Assembly: GCF_009184425.1 (NCBI RefSeq)
Contig: NZ_WELG01000002.1
Location: 62,001 to 126,000 of the forward strand
Origin: Flagellimonas olearia
GTDB lineage: Bacteria > Bacteroidota > Bacteroidia > Flavobacteriales > Flavobacteriaceae
Direction of reading: 5' to 3'
Length of the DNA stretch: 64,000 nt
In this document: positions 15,782 through 24,397 of the stretch, one piece after another
Layout of the letters: each line of letters starts with the position of its first letter
Position numbering within the stretch: position 1 is the first letter of the stretch
Made by a program: the position numbers and the translations under genes
Notes under the pieces: model-generated
Told to the model about the DNA's origin: nothing
The model's database searches: none
Seen by the model: the letters and a program-made list of their open reading frames with translations, nothing else

Positions 15782-17167
15782 ATGAGGAGACTACTATTTT
15801 GTTTCGCCGCATTGCTCCTATCTCTTTCAGGATGGGGACAATTCGCCACTACAAGCCTTCCCAAAACTTGGGACCACTATCCTTCGGGAATCCAAAAAAG
15901 GGGCTTTGGGCTTCATGCATCAAAACTGGTGCAGATGGACAATGACCCAGGCTTGGAAGACGTACTGTTGTTCAGTGCGCATAATGGGCATTACCCCTAC
16001 TTCGATCTTTTTAAAAATTACTATGTAATTCTAGATCACTACTCCAAGGAAGTGCAGTACACCTCATCGGTTACCATTTCCACGGAACGGGACATCCTAT
16101 TGGAAGACCGTGACAAGGATGGCAAATACGAACTCTACCGCAAATATTTCAAGGATGATGCATTTACTGTGGATGAAGAAGGCAACCATCTGGATGTGGA
16201 GTGGTTTTATGATACGATTGAATTCGACAAAAAAGTGGTCGTGGCTTATGTGACCTCATGGAAAGAGGGACTGCCAGACCCATCGTATGTGACCCATATC
16301 AACTATGCGTTTGGACACGTTACCGATAGCTTTGATGGGGTGCGCATTGACAACGAGGAGCGTTTACAGACCATTGTGGACCTCAAGCAGCAATTTCCTT
16401 CCCTGAAGGTAATGCTCTCCATTGGAGGCTGGGGAAGCGGACGTTTTAGTGAAATGGCTGCCGATAAAGGGAATCGAGAACGATTTGCAGCCGACTGCCA
16501 ACGCGTAGTGGAGGAATTTGGTCTTGATGGAATAGATATCGACTGGGAGTATCCCACAAGCAACTTGGCCAAAATTTCCGCCTCTCCTGACGATACCGCC
16601 AACTTTACATTGTTGATGAAAGACATTAGGGATGCCATTGGCCCCTACAAACTGTTGACCTTGGCCACTGTGGCCTCTGGGGAATACATCAATTTTAGGG
16701 ACATCATGCCTTATACCGATTTTGTGAACATCATGGCCTATGATATGGGAATGCCCCCAAACCACCATTCAGCCCTCTACAGATCTAAACGAACCGGAAA
16801 TATAACCTCCGAGGAAGCCGTGGATGCCCATTTAAAAGCTGGTGTACCATTGGACAAGCTAGTCATGGGTATGCCTCTCTACGGTAAAGGCGATCGGGAC
16901 AAAGTCGGGGATGTGGATTACAAGAGCCTCCTGCGGCAGACCAAATATGAGGTAAAATGGGATGAAGACGCCAAGGTTTCTTATTTGGTCAACTCACGGG
17001 GCCAGATGGTCTATACGTTTGAAACCCCAGAATCCATAGCATTAAAATGCCAATTCATATTGAACAGGGGATTGCGGGGAGGTATGTACTGGTCCTATGA
17101 ATCCGACGACGAGGAAGGAGCCATGATAAAAACCATTTATAACATCTTAAGAACCCAAAAGCCATGA
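15782..17167 (+). CDS. Secreted GH18 family glycoside hydrolase (chitinase-like)
   Basis: This 461-aa protein has a signal peptide (1-20, ending SGWGQ), an N-terminal region of about 125 residues of unknown type with a DKDGKYELY calcium-loop-like segment, then a GH18 TIM barrel from about 148. Both diagnostic motifs are present: SIGGWG (S213) and DGIDIDWEYP (249-258), with Glu256 as the acid/base. GH18 enzymes hydrolyse chitin or GlcNAc-containing glycans by substrate-assisted catalysis, which needs an N-acetyl group, so it may attack partly acetylated chitosan. I chose the ATG at 15782, where the signal peptide begins; an upstream start lies inside the deaminase gene. It overlaps the next ThuA gene by 4 bp. 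Confidence 0.9.
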   Translation: MRRLLFCFAALLLSLSGWGQFATTSLPKTWDHYPSGIQKRGFGLHASKLVQMDNDPGLEDVLLFSAHNGHYPYFDLFKNYYVILDHYSKEVQYTSSVTISTERDILLEDRDKDGKYELYRKYFKDDAFTVDEEGNHLDVEWFYDTIEFDKKVVVAYVTSWKEGLPDPSYVTHINYAFGHVTDSFDGVRIDNEERLQTIVDLKQQFPSLKVMLSIGGWGSGRFSEMAADKGNRERFAADCQRVVEEFGLDGIDIDWEYPTSNLAKISASPDDTANFTLLMKDIRDAIGPYKLLTLATVASGEYINFRDIMPYTDFVNIMAYDMGMPPNHHSALYRSKRTGNITSEEAVDAHLKAGVPLDKLVMGMPLYGKGDRDKVGDVDYKSLLRQTKYEVKWDEDAKVSYLVNSRGQMVYTFETPESIALKCQFILNRGLRGGMYWSYESDDEEGAMIKTIYNILRTQKP

Positions 17168-18084
17168 AAAAACTAAAAATGGCCCTGCTTGGCCTAATTA
17201 CATTGTTGGGAGGTGTTTCCCAGATGCAGGCACAAAAGACAATCAAAACGATGATCGTCACAGGGCAAGATGGAAACCATTGGTGGAAAGGCAGTAGTGA
17301 TGCCTTAAAACAGACCTTGGAGAACAGCGGTCTGTTCTCGGTCGATATAGAAACCACGCCCAATTGGGATGGGGATATTGCCTTGTTCAACCCCAACTTT
17401 GACCAGTATGATTTGGTGGTGATCAATTATGGGGGAACCACTTGGGCCGAACCTACCCAAAAGAAGTTCGAGGAATACGTTGCCCAAGGAGGAGGCGTCG
17501 TGGTCATGCACTCTTCCATTGTGGCCATGGACGACTGGGCCGAATACAACAAAATGATCGGATTGGGTGCATGGAACGGTCGTAATGAAAAAGACGGGCC
17601 TTATGTATATTGGAAAAATGACCGGATTGTCTACGATTATGCTCCCGGAAGTGCCGGGCATCATGCCTTGCAACATCCGTTTACCGTGGTCCACAGAAAG
17701 CCAGACCACCCTATTTTAAAAGGCCTTCCACCCGTATGGGAACATTTCAAGGACGAACTTTATGGAAGAACCCGCGGTCCCGCCCAACATATGGAAGTAC
17801 TGGCCACCGCTTATGATGATCCCGAGTTGGATGGTACAGGTAGAAATGAGCCTATGCTATGGACCGTAAAATATGGAAAAGGACGTGTGTTTGTTACAGC
17901 CATGGGGCATGCAGGGAACGACCCTGAACTTCGGTATTCTACAGAATGTACGGGGTTTCAGGTTACCTTGCTTCGAGGGGCGGAATGGGCCGCTTCGGGA
18001 AAGGTCACCCAAAGAGTACCCAATGATTTTCCCAGCGAGGGAGTCATCACCTTACGAAAACAATTTAAATATCTACCTCGATAA
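17164..18084 (+). CDS. Secreted ThuA-domain protein (third ThuA of the operon)
   Basis: This 306-aa protein has a signal peptide (about 1-23, ending MQAQ) followed by a ThuA domain: TMIVTGQDGNHWW at the first strand, YDLVVINYGG, VMHSSIVAMDDWAEY, and PMLWTVKYGKGRVFVTAMGH near the end. It belongs to a different ThuA subgroup from the two earlier copies, lacking their WYTFDR and VIWTNP motifs. Its ATG overlaps the GH18 stop (ATGA), which points to coupled translation. The function in sugar metabolism is not established. Confidence 0.87.
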   Translation: MKKLKMALLGLITLLGGVSQMQAQKTIKTMIVTGQDGNHWWKGSSDALKQTLENSGLFSVDIETTPNWDGDIALFNPNFDQYDLVVINYGGTTWAEPTQKKFEEYVAQGGGVVVMHSSIVAMDDWAEYNKMIGLGAWNGRNEKDGPYVYWKNDRIVYDYAPGSAGHHALQHPFTVVHRKPDHPILKGLPPVWEHFKDELYGRTRGPAQHMEVLATAYDDPELDGTGRNEPMLWTVKYGKGRVFVTAMGHAGNDPELRYSTECTGFQVTLLRGAEWAASGKVTQRVPNDFPSEGVITLRKQFKYLPR

Positions 18085-18189
18085 ATCCGTAAGGTTTAAA
18101 GGGAATTAAATCAATTGAGTTGGACCAATTATCGGCAATACCTTTTTTTGATATGGCTAAAAAGCATTCAAAACTTTAAAACACAGAAC

Positions 18190-19404
18190 ATGCAAAACGT
18201 ACAGCCACACCATTACATTTTCATAGCACTATTGGGTATCTCTACCGGTGCAAGTTCACAATCCAATGAAACCTCCTATTTTATGGATGTCACGGAAACC
18301 CACATTCCCCATGATCCAGAAGCCCATGCTTTGGATGTTGCCTTGTTGGATGTGGACGCAGATGGGGATTTGGATGCCATACTGGCGTTGGAATCAGACA
18401 TCAATCGGCTGTACCTCAATGATGGCAAGGGGAAGTTCACTTGGAAAAAAGGAGTGTTTGGAGGTGGGTCACATGATACGGAACATGTACGTATTGCTGA
18501 TTTCAACCATGATGGAATCATGGATATCATCTTTGTGGCAGAAGATGATCAATACCATGAATATTATTTGGGCAATGGTGATGCCACCTTCCAAAATGCC
18601 AGTGATAGAATGCTTGGCTTTAGTGAAGGCAATGGATTGGAGGTAGGGGATGTAAATGGGGATGGATTGCCCGACATCGTAATCGGCAATTCAGGAGTTT
18701 CCGGACAAAATTTCCTTTGGCTCAATAACAAAAACAAGCCGGGTTACTTTATAGATCATACGGCACAAGGGTTACCCAAAATCAATGATGGTACCCAGAG
18801 CATAGCACTAGCCGATTTGGATGGCGATGGGGATTTGGACATGGTCGTGGGCAACGAAATCCCCCCAAACAGACTATTTCTAAACGATGGTAAGGGAACA
18901 TTTAAGGAAATGGCAGACCAATTGGAGCTCTCTGTTCCGCTCCACACTAGAAAAGTTATTTTGGTGGATGCCGAAAATGATGGGGATTTGGATATTGTAT
19001 TTGCCAATCTCACCAATAATGGGGGACAATGGGAAAAAGACCCCCGAACCCGTCTTCTTATCAATGATGGGAACGCCAATTTCAAGGACCAAACCGAACA
19101 AATGCCTTCCAATACCTTTTCAACCTATGCCGGCAGCCCTATAGATTTTGATCAAGATGGTGACATGGACCTTCTGATGAGTGCTATAGAAATCCCTCCT
19201 TTTGCCCCTATGCAAATGCATGCCTATGAAAATGACGGGAACGGGAATTTTACAGACAAGACCCAAGAAATCATCCCAAAAAACACTTTTGGCAGAAGCT
19301 GGGACATTGCCATTGGCGATGTAAACGGTGACGACATTGATGATACCCTCATTGGAGGCTGGGGATCACAGTTGCGATTGTTGCTGGGAAAAAGGAGGAA
19401 CTAA
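18190..19404 (+). CDS. Secreted FG-GAP/VCBS repeat protein
   Basis: This 404-aa protein has a signal peptide (about 1-24) and at least six FG-GAP/VCBS-type repeats with calcium-loop signatures such as DVDADGDLDAIL, DFNHDGIMDIIF, DVNGDGLPDIVI, DLDGDGDLDMVV, DAENDGDLDIVF and DFDQDGDMDLLM. These predict a beta-propeller that sits on the cell surface or in the periplasm and may bind carbohydrate. The ATG at 18190 fits the signal peptide; an upstream TTG at 18115 adds 25 residues without purpose. It is the last gene of the PTS operon and lies 13 bp from the converging molybdenum hydroxylase gene. Confidence 0.83.
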   Translation: MQNVQPHHYIFIALLGISTGASSQSNETSYFMDVTETHIPHDPEAHALDVALLDVDADGDLDAILALESDINRLYLNDGKGKFTWKKGVFGGGSHDTEHVRIADFNHDGIMDIIFVAEDDQYHEYYLGNGDATFQNASDRMLGFSEGNGLEVGDVNGDGLPDIVIGNSGVSGQNFLWLNNKNKPGYFIDHTAQGLPKINDGTQSIALADLDGDGDLDMVVGNEIPPNRLFLNDGKGTFKEMADQLELSVPLHTRKVILVDAENDGDLDIVFANLTNNGGQWEKDPRTRLLINDGNANFKDQTEQMPSNTFSTYAGSPIDFDQDGDMDLLMSAIEIPPFAPMQMHAYENDGNGNFTDKTQEIIPKNTFGRSWDIAIGDVNGDDIDDTLIGGWGSQLRLLLGKRRN

Positions 19405-19417
19405 AATAATGGGGCTG

Positions 19418-21583
19418 TTATCCTTGAGCTTCCAATGTTGAAGGGATTTCCAAAACCGGTGCATCCCGTAACCGTATTCCGGTAGCATTGTGAATAGCAT
19501 TCAGAACCGCTGGGGCTACTCCAGGAACCCCTGGCTCACCAACCCCTGTCGGCATATGATCGGATGCTATCAAATGGACTTCAATTTCTGGCGTTTCACT
19601 ATATCTCAACAAGGGATAGTCATGGAAATTAGACTGCTGCACCCTGCCTTCTTTCAAAGTAATACACCCTTTGAGCAATGCCGTCAATCCCCAAACAATG
19701 CTCCCCTCAATTTGGGATTTCACCTGACTGGGGTTGATTACCTTGCCGCAATCCACAACAGAAGTGAACTTATGGACTTTCAACTGGCCTTCATTTACCG
19801 AAACCTCAGCAATATGGGCACAATAGGAGTAGTTGTACATTATGGCCGAAACCCCAAAGGCACGACCCTCTTTCGTAGTTTTTGTATATCCAGACTTCTG
19901 GGATGCCGTTTCCAGGGTCTTTCTTAACCGTCTTGCATCCAGTTGGTAAGGCGACTCCGGGTTTCTGTTTAAGCTGGAAACATCCGCTTCCCCCAACAAT
20001 TCCAACCGAAATGCAAGGGGGTCCTTTCCAAGTTTATGGGCCACCTCATCCATAAAAGATTCCATACCAAAACCCCAGGGATAAGCCATGACACTCCTCC
20101 ATGAAGCTCTTGGAAGCAGTTGCTTTGCCGAATTCTGTATGCTTTCATGGAATCGTATGGGTTTGCCATATAAGTAAGATGGATAATTGGATGCCCGAGT
20201 AAAATATCCCCTATTGGAAAAACCCAAAAAGGTATTGTTCTTTCCCAAATGGGCAGACCAATATTCCACCGTATACGGATGATATTTGGATGCTGATATG
20301 GTATCCTCTCTGGTCCAAATCAATTTTACCGGTCTCCTTACCTTCCCTGACAGTATTATGGCCTCCTCTACAAAATCCGTAAAAAACCTTCTTCCGAAAC
20401 CTCCTCCTGCAAATTTATTATGGATAATGACCGATGCAAGAGGAAGACCTGTAAGCTCAGCTATTCTTTCCCGGGTCATTTGCGGGGATTGGGTCCCGGC
20501 CCAAACCTCAACCTCATACCCTTTATGAAAAGCGACCGAGTTCAAGGGTTCCATACACGCGTTTGCCTGGTATGGAATTGTATATCTTGCCGAAATGGTT
20601 TCTTCTATCAGTGCATTGGGAAAATCACTGAACGCTCCACCATCAATGGGGTTTACAGCCTTTTCATTTTTCTCAAACTCTTTGAAGATGGCATTTTCAT
20701 CCAAAGATGCATTGGCCCCATAATCCCATGTGATCTCCAGCAACTCACTGGCTTTGATTGCCCTCCATGACGAATCGGCCAATACGGCAATTCCCGAACG
20801 CACCCCGCCAACAAAGTCATTTTCAAAAACAGGAATAGGCTCAATTTGGACAATCTTAATGACCCCGGGCATCTTTTCAACGGCATCTGCATTGAAATGC
20901 TTCACCACACCGCCAAATACCGGACATCGGACAATGCGGGCATATACCATATTGGGAAGGGTCACATCCATGGAATATTCCAAACTCCCGGTAACGATTT
21001 TTTTATTTTTGTGGCCCGAAATGGACTTTCCAATGTATTGGTAGTCCGATTCCTTTTTGTAAGCAATGTCTTCCGATGGGTATTCGTCTTTGACCAAAGA
21101 GAGTAATTCTTCAAATGCTATTTTTAGCTGGGTCTTGGTTGAATGTACAAATCCATCTTTGGCATAACAATCAACAGGAAGAACATCCCATTTTTTGGAT
21201 GCGGCCAGAATCAGCATTTCCCGAGCCATGGCAGCAGCTTTTCGTAGGGGTTCCCATAACTTTCTGATGCCATTGCTTCCCCCTGTCCCTTGGGTTCCTG
21301 GAAACTTTTCATAGCTCCCATCCGCCAATTGAATCTTGATCTTGTCCCAATCCGCCCCAAGTTCATCGGCCAAAATTTGGGTGAGGCCGGTAGAAGTTCC
21401 TTGGCCTATTTCAGATTGGGGGCAACTGAATTCCACAGTACCATCTGGCATTATCCTTAGAAAGAAGTTAGGTTCCCATGGCTCCACGGGTTCTGTCTCA
21501 CAGCCCATAAAACCAATAAAGGAACTGATTAACAACCCTCCAGCCCCAAAACTCGTTGATTTCAAAAAAAATCTGCGCTCCAT
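19418..21583 (-). CDS. Molybdenum hydroxylase large subunit (IorB / xanthine dehydrogenase family)
   Basis: This 721-aa protein belongs to the periplasmic aldehyde-oxidase/isoquinoline 1-oxidoreductase beta-subunit family and binds the molybdopterin cofactor. The N-terminus ERRFFLKS followed by a hydrophobic stretch is a twin-arginine signal. A Cys after the stretch (GFMGC) makes a Tat-exported lipoprotein possible. Family motifs are CPQSEIGQGTSTGLTQILAD, FAGGGFGRRFFTDFVEEA, LLPRASWRSVMAYP and the catalytic-Glu segment GVGEPGVPGVAPA. The substrate is unknown. It follows its [2Fe-2S] subunit by about 10 bp in an apparent two-gene operon. No FAD subunit is nearby, as usual for the Ior type. Confidence 0.88.
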   Translation of the reverse strand: MERRFFLKSTSFGAGGLLISSFIGFMGCETEPVEPWEPNFFLRIMPDGTVEFSCPQSEIGQGTSTGLTQILADELGADWDKIKIQLADGSYEKFPGTQGTGGSNGIRKLWEPLRKAAAMAREMLILAASKKWDVLPVDCYAKDGFVHSTKTQLKIAFEELLSLVKDEYPSEDIAYKKESDYQYIGKSISGHKNKKIVTGSLEYSMDVTLPNMVYARIVRCPVFGGVVKHFNADAVEKMPGVIKIVQIEPIPVFENDFVGGVRSGIAVLADSSWRAIKASELLEITWDYGANASLDENAIFKEFEKNEKAVNPIDGGAFSDFPNALIEETISARYTIPYQANACMEPLNSVAFHKGYEVEVWAGTQSPQMTRERIAELTGLPLASVIIHNKFAGGGFGRRFFTDFVEEAIILSGKVRRPVKLIWTREDTISASKYHPYTVEYWSAHLGKNNTFLGFSNRGYFTRASNYPSYLYGKPIRFHESIQNSAKQLLPRASWRSVMAYPWGFGMESFMDEVAHKLGKDPLAFRLELLGEADVSSLNRNPESPYQLDARRLRKTLETASQKSGYTKTTKEGRAFGVSAIMYNYSYCAHIAEVSVNEGQLKVHKFTSVVDCGKVINPSQVKSQIEGSIVWGLTALLKGCITLKEGRVQQSNFHDYPLLRYSETPEIEVHLIASDHMPTGVGEPGVPGVAPAVLNAIHNATGIRLRDAPVLEIPSTLEAQG

Positions 21584-21592
21584 ATCAATATA

Positions 21593-22045
21593 CTATATGC
21601 TTTTGACTCTTAAGATGGCTTTTTCAATCCGGTTGTAGGTTCCGCACCGACAGAGATTCCCATCCATGGCTTTTTTGATATCCTGAAGGGAAGGATTAGG
21701 GTTTTGGTCCAATAAGGAGACGGCACTGATGATTTGACCACTCTGGCAGTATCCACATTGGGGAACATCTTCCGCTATCCAAGCTTCTTGAACCGGGTGC
21801 AACTTATGTTCCGTCCCTATTCCTTCAATGGTTACAATGGTTTTATCTGTAACTGTTTCAACGGGCAATGTGCAGGACCGGATCGAGACACCATCCACCA
21901 TGACGGAACATGCCCCACATTGTCCAATCCCACAACCATACTTTGTTCCCTTTAGACCCAGACTGTCCCTTAAGACCCAAAGTAAAGGTGTTGCGGGGTC
22001 ATCTTCAATTGTGTAGTACTTACCATTGATGTGAAGTGATATCAT
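21593..22045 (-). CDS. Molybdenum hydroxylase [2Fe-2S] subunit (IorA type)
   Basis: This 150-aa protein carries two iron-sulfur domains. The plant-ferredoxin-like cluster uses the Cys of [16 protein letters not shown] plus a later Cys (SIRSC). The second four-helix cluster uses CGYCQSGQ and LCRCG. It passes electrons from the molybdenum subunit encoded just downstream. I start at the ATG at 22045 ([11 protein letters not shown]), which gives the normal family length. The frame extends 39 codons further upstream but that part does not look like protein of this family. Confidence 0.9.
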   Translation of the reverse strand: MISLHINGKYYTIEDDPATPLLWVLRDSLGLKGTKYGCGIGQCGACSVMVDGVSIRSCTLPVETVTDKTIVTIEGIGTEHKLHPVQEAWIAEDVPQCGYCQSGQIISAVSLLDQNPNPSLQDIKKAMDGNLCRCGTYNRIEKAILRVKSI

Positions 22046-22190
22046 GTTTATCGGAGTTTTGACGATAAACTTATAGGGTAGTCCCCAGGATTCCTTCCTG
22101 TTTTTCGAAAATAGGAGATGAATTGTACGTATAAAGATCAATATTGAAATTCTTAATCCCAAGTTGATTCCCCAACATCAATATGACATT

Positions 22191-22231
22191 AACAAGAAAG
22201 GCCGGGATTTTAAATCCCGGCCTTTCTTGTT
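22191..22231 (-). terminator. Perfect 20-bp hairpin, terminator after the MORN-repeat gene
   Basis: Arms aacaagaaaggccgggattt and its exact reverse complement are separated by one base. The hairpin lies 24 bp after the stop of the minus-strand gene at 22255 and upstream of the IorA start, so it likely terminates the former and insulates the latter. No long T run follows, but the arms end in T-rich sequence. Confidence 0.75.
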
Positions 22232-22254
22232 GCACGAACCATATTTTAAAATCC

Positions 22255-23103
22255 CTAGAAAATGGGCAGGTATCCGTCCAAATAATCGATGGTTTCCAGT
22301 AACTTCCCATTACTGTCATAGTAATTCACCGTGCCATCCCCATTTACCAAGCTTCCTTTTTCCAAGCGGTTTCCTTTTCCATCAAAACAGGAAATTACAT
22401 CCATAAGCCTACCTTTATCATGCAAAAGCACATGATATAGTTGACCGTTATCGTGATAATGTTTCCATTCTCCATCCTTTGACCCTTTTTCATAATTGCC
22501 TATCTCTGCCAACTTTCCATTCCCGTGGTAATATTTCCACTCTCCAAAACCATCCCCGTCCTCATATGCCCCTGTTTTCTCCAAGGTTCCATCCTTATAA
22601 TATTTCTCATAGATTCCTTCACGCACCTGATCTTTATAGTTTATCAGCTCCGAAAGTTTACCGTCTTCATAGTACATTTCCCATTGTCCGTCACGTCTGT
22701 CATTTTTGTAAGCCCCTATTTCCTTAAGTTGTCCATTCTTGTAATATTCCTTCCAAGTGCCTTGCTGATCGCCATTTGAATAACTTCCAATCTTAATCAA
22801 TTGGCCGTTCTCCGAATACTCTTTGTATGTCCCATGGATCCTTCCTTTCTGATATACCCTTACCTCGGCCAACTGCCCGTTCTCATGGTAAACCTTTGCC
22901 TCGCCAATCGGCATACCCGCTTCCATAGTGGCTATGGCCGCCAACTGACCACTTCTATAATATTTTTTCCAAGTACCCGTTGGCATCCCATTTTCCAAAA
23001 CGCCAACCTCATCCAGTTCTCCGGTATCATAATAGGTTTTGTGCTCTTGGGCATTTGCACTTATACCAATTACCATGAATACGACCAATAATAGTTTCTT
23101 CAT
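22255..23103 (-). CDS. Secreted MORN-repeat protein (YwqK-like)
   Basis: This 282-aa protein has a signal peptide (1-18, ending ANAQ) followed by about ten MORN_2-type repeats of roughly 23 residues, each of the form YY.nGqL.eig.Y.nG...GeW (for example KEYYKNGQLKEIGAYKN). Such repeats form an extended beta-sheet and mediate protein or lipid contact. Databases often call this family the 'YwqK antitoxin', but no toxin gene is adjacent here. It is a single gene with a strong hairpin behind it. Its role is unknown. Confidence 0.85.
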   Translation of the reverse strand: MKKLLLVVFMVIGISANAQEHKTYYDTGELDEVGVLENGMPTGTWKKYYRSGQLAAIATMEAGMPIGEAKVYHENGQLAEVRVYQKGRIHGTYKEYSENGQLIKIGSYSNGDQQGTWKEYYKNGQLKEIGAYKNDRRDGQWEMYYEDGKLSELINYKDQVREGIYEKYYKDGTLEKTGAYEDGDGFGEWKYYHGNGKLAEIGNYEKGSKDGEWKHYHDNGQLYHVLLHDKGRLMDVISCFDGKGNRLEKGSLVNGDGTVNYYDSNGKLLETIDYLDGYLPIF

Positions 23104-23241
23104 ATTTTCCCTTTTCGGTTAATCTGTCTAAAATGAATTTTTGTAGACCAGGTCTTTAGTGGAACGAATAAAACCCCGTTATCGTATGGACGCAACGGAT
23201 GCACTTTATTTTACCTTAGGCCCTTTTAAAGAAAACCAATT

Positions 23242-24393
23242 CTAACTACTTGATGGGTAGACCACTCTTCCTGATTTTATGGTCTGAACAATTTCAATGG
23301 TATTTGATCTACGTTCAAAAACCACAAGATCGACCTTTCCATTTTCGCTGAGGCCATAACTTTGAACATTCATGAGTTCCAAAGGTTTTTCGGAGGCCAT
23401 ACGCCATGCCACTGACAGGGGAACCAAGCCCGAGTTCACCAAATGATCTATGCAATTAACTAGCGATTGTGCCGAACCGGCCAAAAGCCTTGGATTCTTC
23501 TTCATGAAGAGCCTTCCTTCCTTGCCCAGTTCAATGGCACCTCCAATATGGGAAGTATAGGTTCCCGGAGGTAATCCTGCAAATTGGGTACAGTCACTTA
23601 CCAAAACACTATTCTCAGGCTTCACCTTGATAAAAACCTTCAACACGGATTCTGGAAGATGAAACCCATCGGCGATAAGGGAAATCCACAAATCATCCGA
23701 AGCCAATTGTTCCCAAATATAATTGGGGTGACGGGGCAAGTTAAGGTGGGCGGCATTCCCCAAATGGGTGGACATGCGGGCTCCTGCCTTCACGGCATCC
23801 TTGATCTGCTCTGGGGTCGCTTCAGTATGGCCAATGGAAACCAACACCCCAGAAGCAGCGCATTTTTCAATAAAATCATAAGTTCCCTCCCGTTCAGGGG
23901 CAAGGGTGATCAATTTTATCCTGCCTTTGGCATATTCTTGCCATGCTTTAAAAAGCTCCCAATCTGGATCTTTAATATGTTCAAGGGGATGCGCACCTCT
24001 TGGGCCTTCTTCCGCGGAAAGGAACGGGCCTTCCAGATGGATGCCCCCAATGGAACCATTCACAAGTTTATCTTCTTCGCAGGCTTCCACAATCGCCCTG
24101 AGGGCATTCTTTATATTCTCATCTGAATTGGTAATCAAAGTGGGATAGAACGTGGTGACCCCCACTTCCCATAAGCATTGGACAACTTTCGCTACCTCTT
24201 CCTTGGTGAGGTTCCCACTATTAAAATCGATTCCCTTATACCCATTTACCTGAAGGTCCACCAATCCTGGAGCTATCCGATGAAACGACTCATCCGAAGG
24301 CACATCCACTATATTGGATATAACCCCATTTTCAAAATGGATTTCAATACCCTTTCCACTTTCGAAATGTGTGCCTCGCAACCGGGTTCCCAT
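23242..24393 (-). CDS. nagA: N-acetylglucosamine-6-phosphate deacetylase
   Basis: NagA is a cytoplasmic amidohydrolase that removes acetate from GlcNAc-6-phosphate, yielding GlcN-6-phosphate for NagB. The 383-aa protein shows APGLVDLQVNGYKGIDF, the metal-site motif GGIHLEGPFLS, the His motifs SIGHTEA and STHLGNAAH, and the catalytic Asp in VLVSDCTQFAG. It is the last gene of a four-gene minus-strand operon (nagB, GH20, SSS symporter, nagA) and starts 4 bp after the symporter stop. No GlcNAc kinase is encoded nearby, so phosphorylation must come from elsewhere. Confidence 0.92.
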   Translation of the reverse strand: MGTRLRGTHFESGKGIEIHFENGVISNIVDVPSDESFHRIAPGLVDLQVNGYKGIDFNSGNLTKEEVAKVVQCLWEVGVTTFYPTLITNSDENIKNALRAIVEACEEDKLVNGSIGGIHLEGPFLSAEEGPRGAHPLEHIKDPDWELFKAWQEYAKGRIKLITLAPEREGTYDFIEKCAASGVLVSIGHTEATPEQIKDAVKAGARMSTHLGNAAHLNLPRHPNYIWEQLASDDLWISLIADGFHLPESVLKVFIKVKPENSVLVSDCTQFAGLPPGTYTSHIGGAIELGKEGRLFMKKNPRLLAGSAQSLVNCIDHLVNSGLVPLSVAWRMASEKPLELMNVQSYGLSENGKVDLVVFERRSNTIEIVQTIKSGRVVYPSSS

Positions 24394-24397
24394 CGTA

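Noticed and set aside
22255-23103. Toxin-antitoxin system suggested by the YwqK-antitoxin family name
   Set aside because: There is no adjacent small toxin gene, and the protein has a signal peptide and MORN repeats only.
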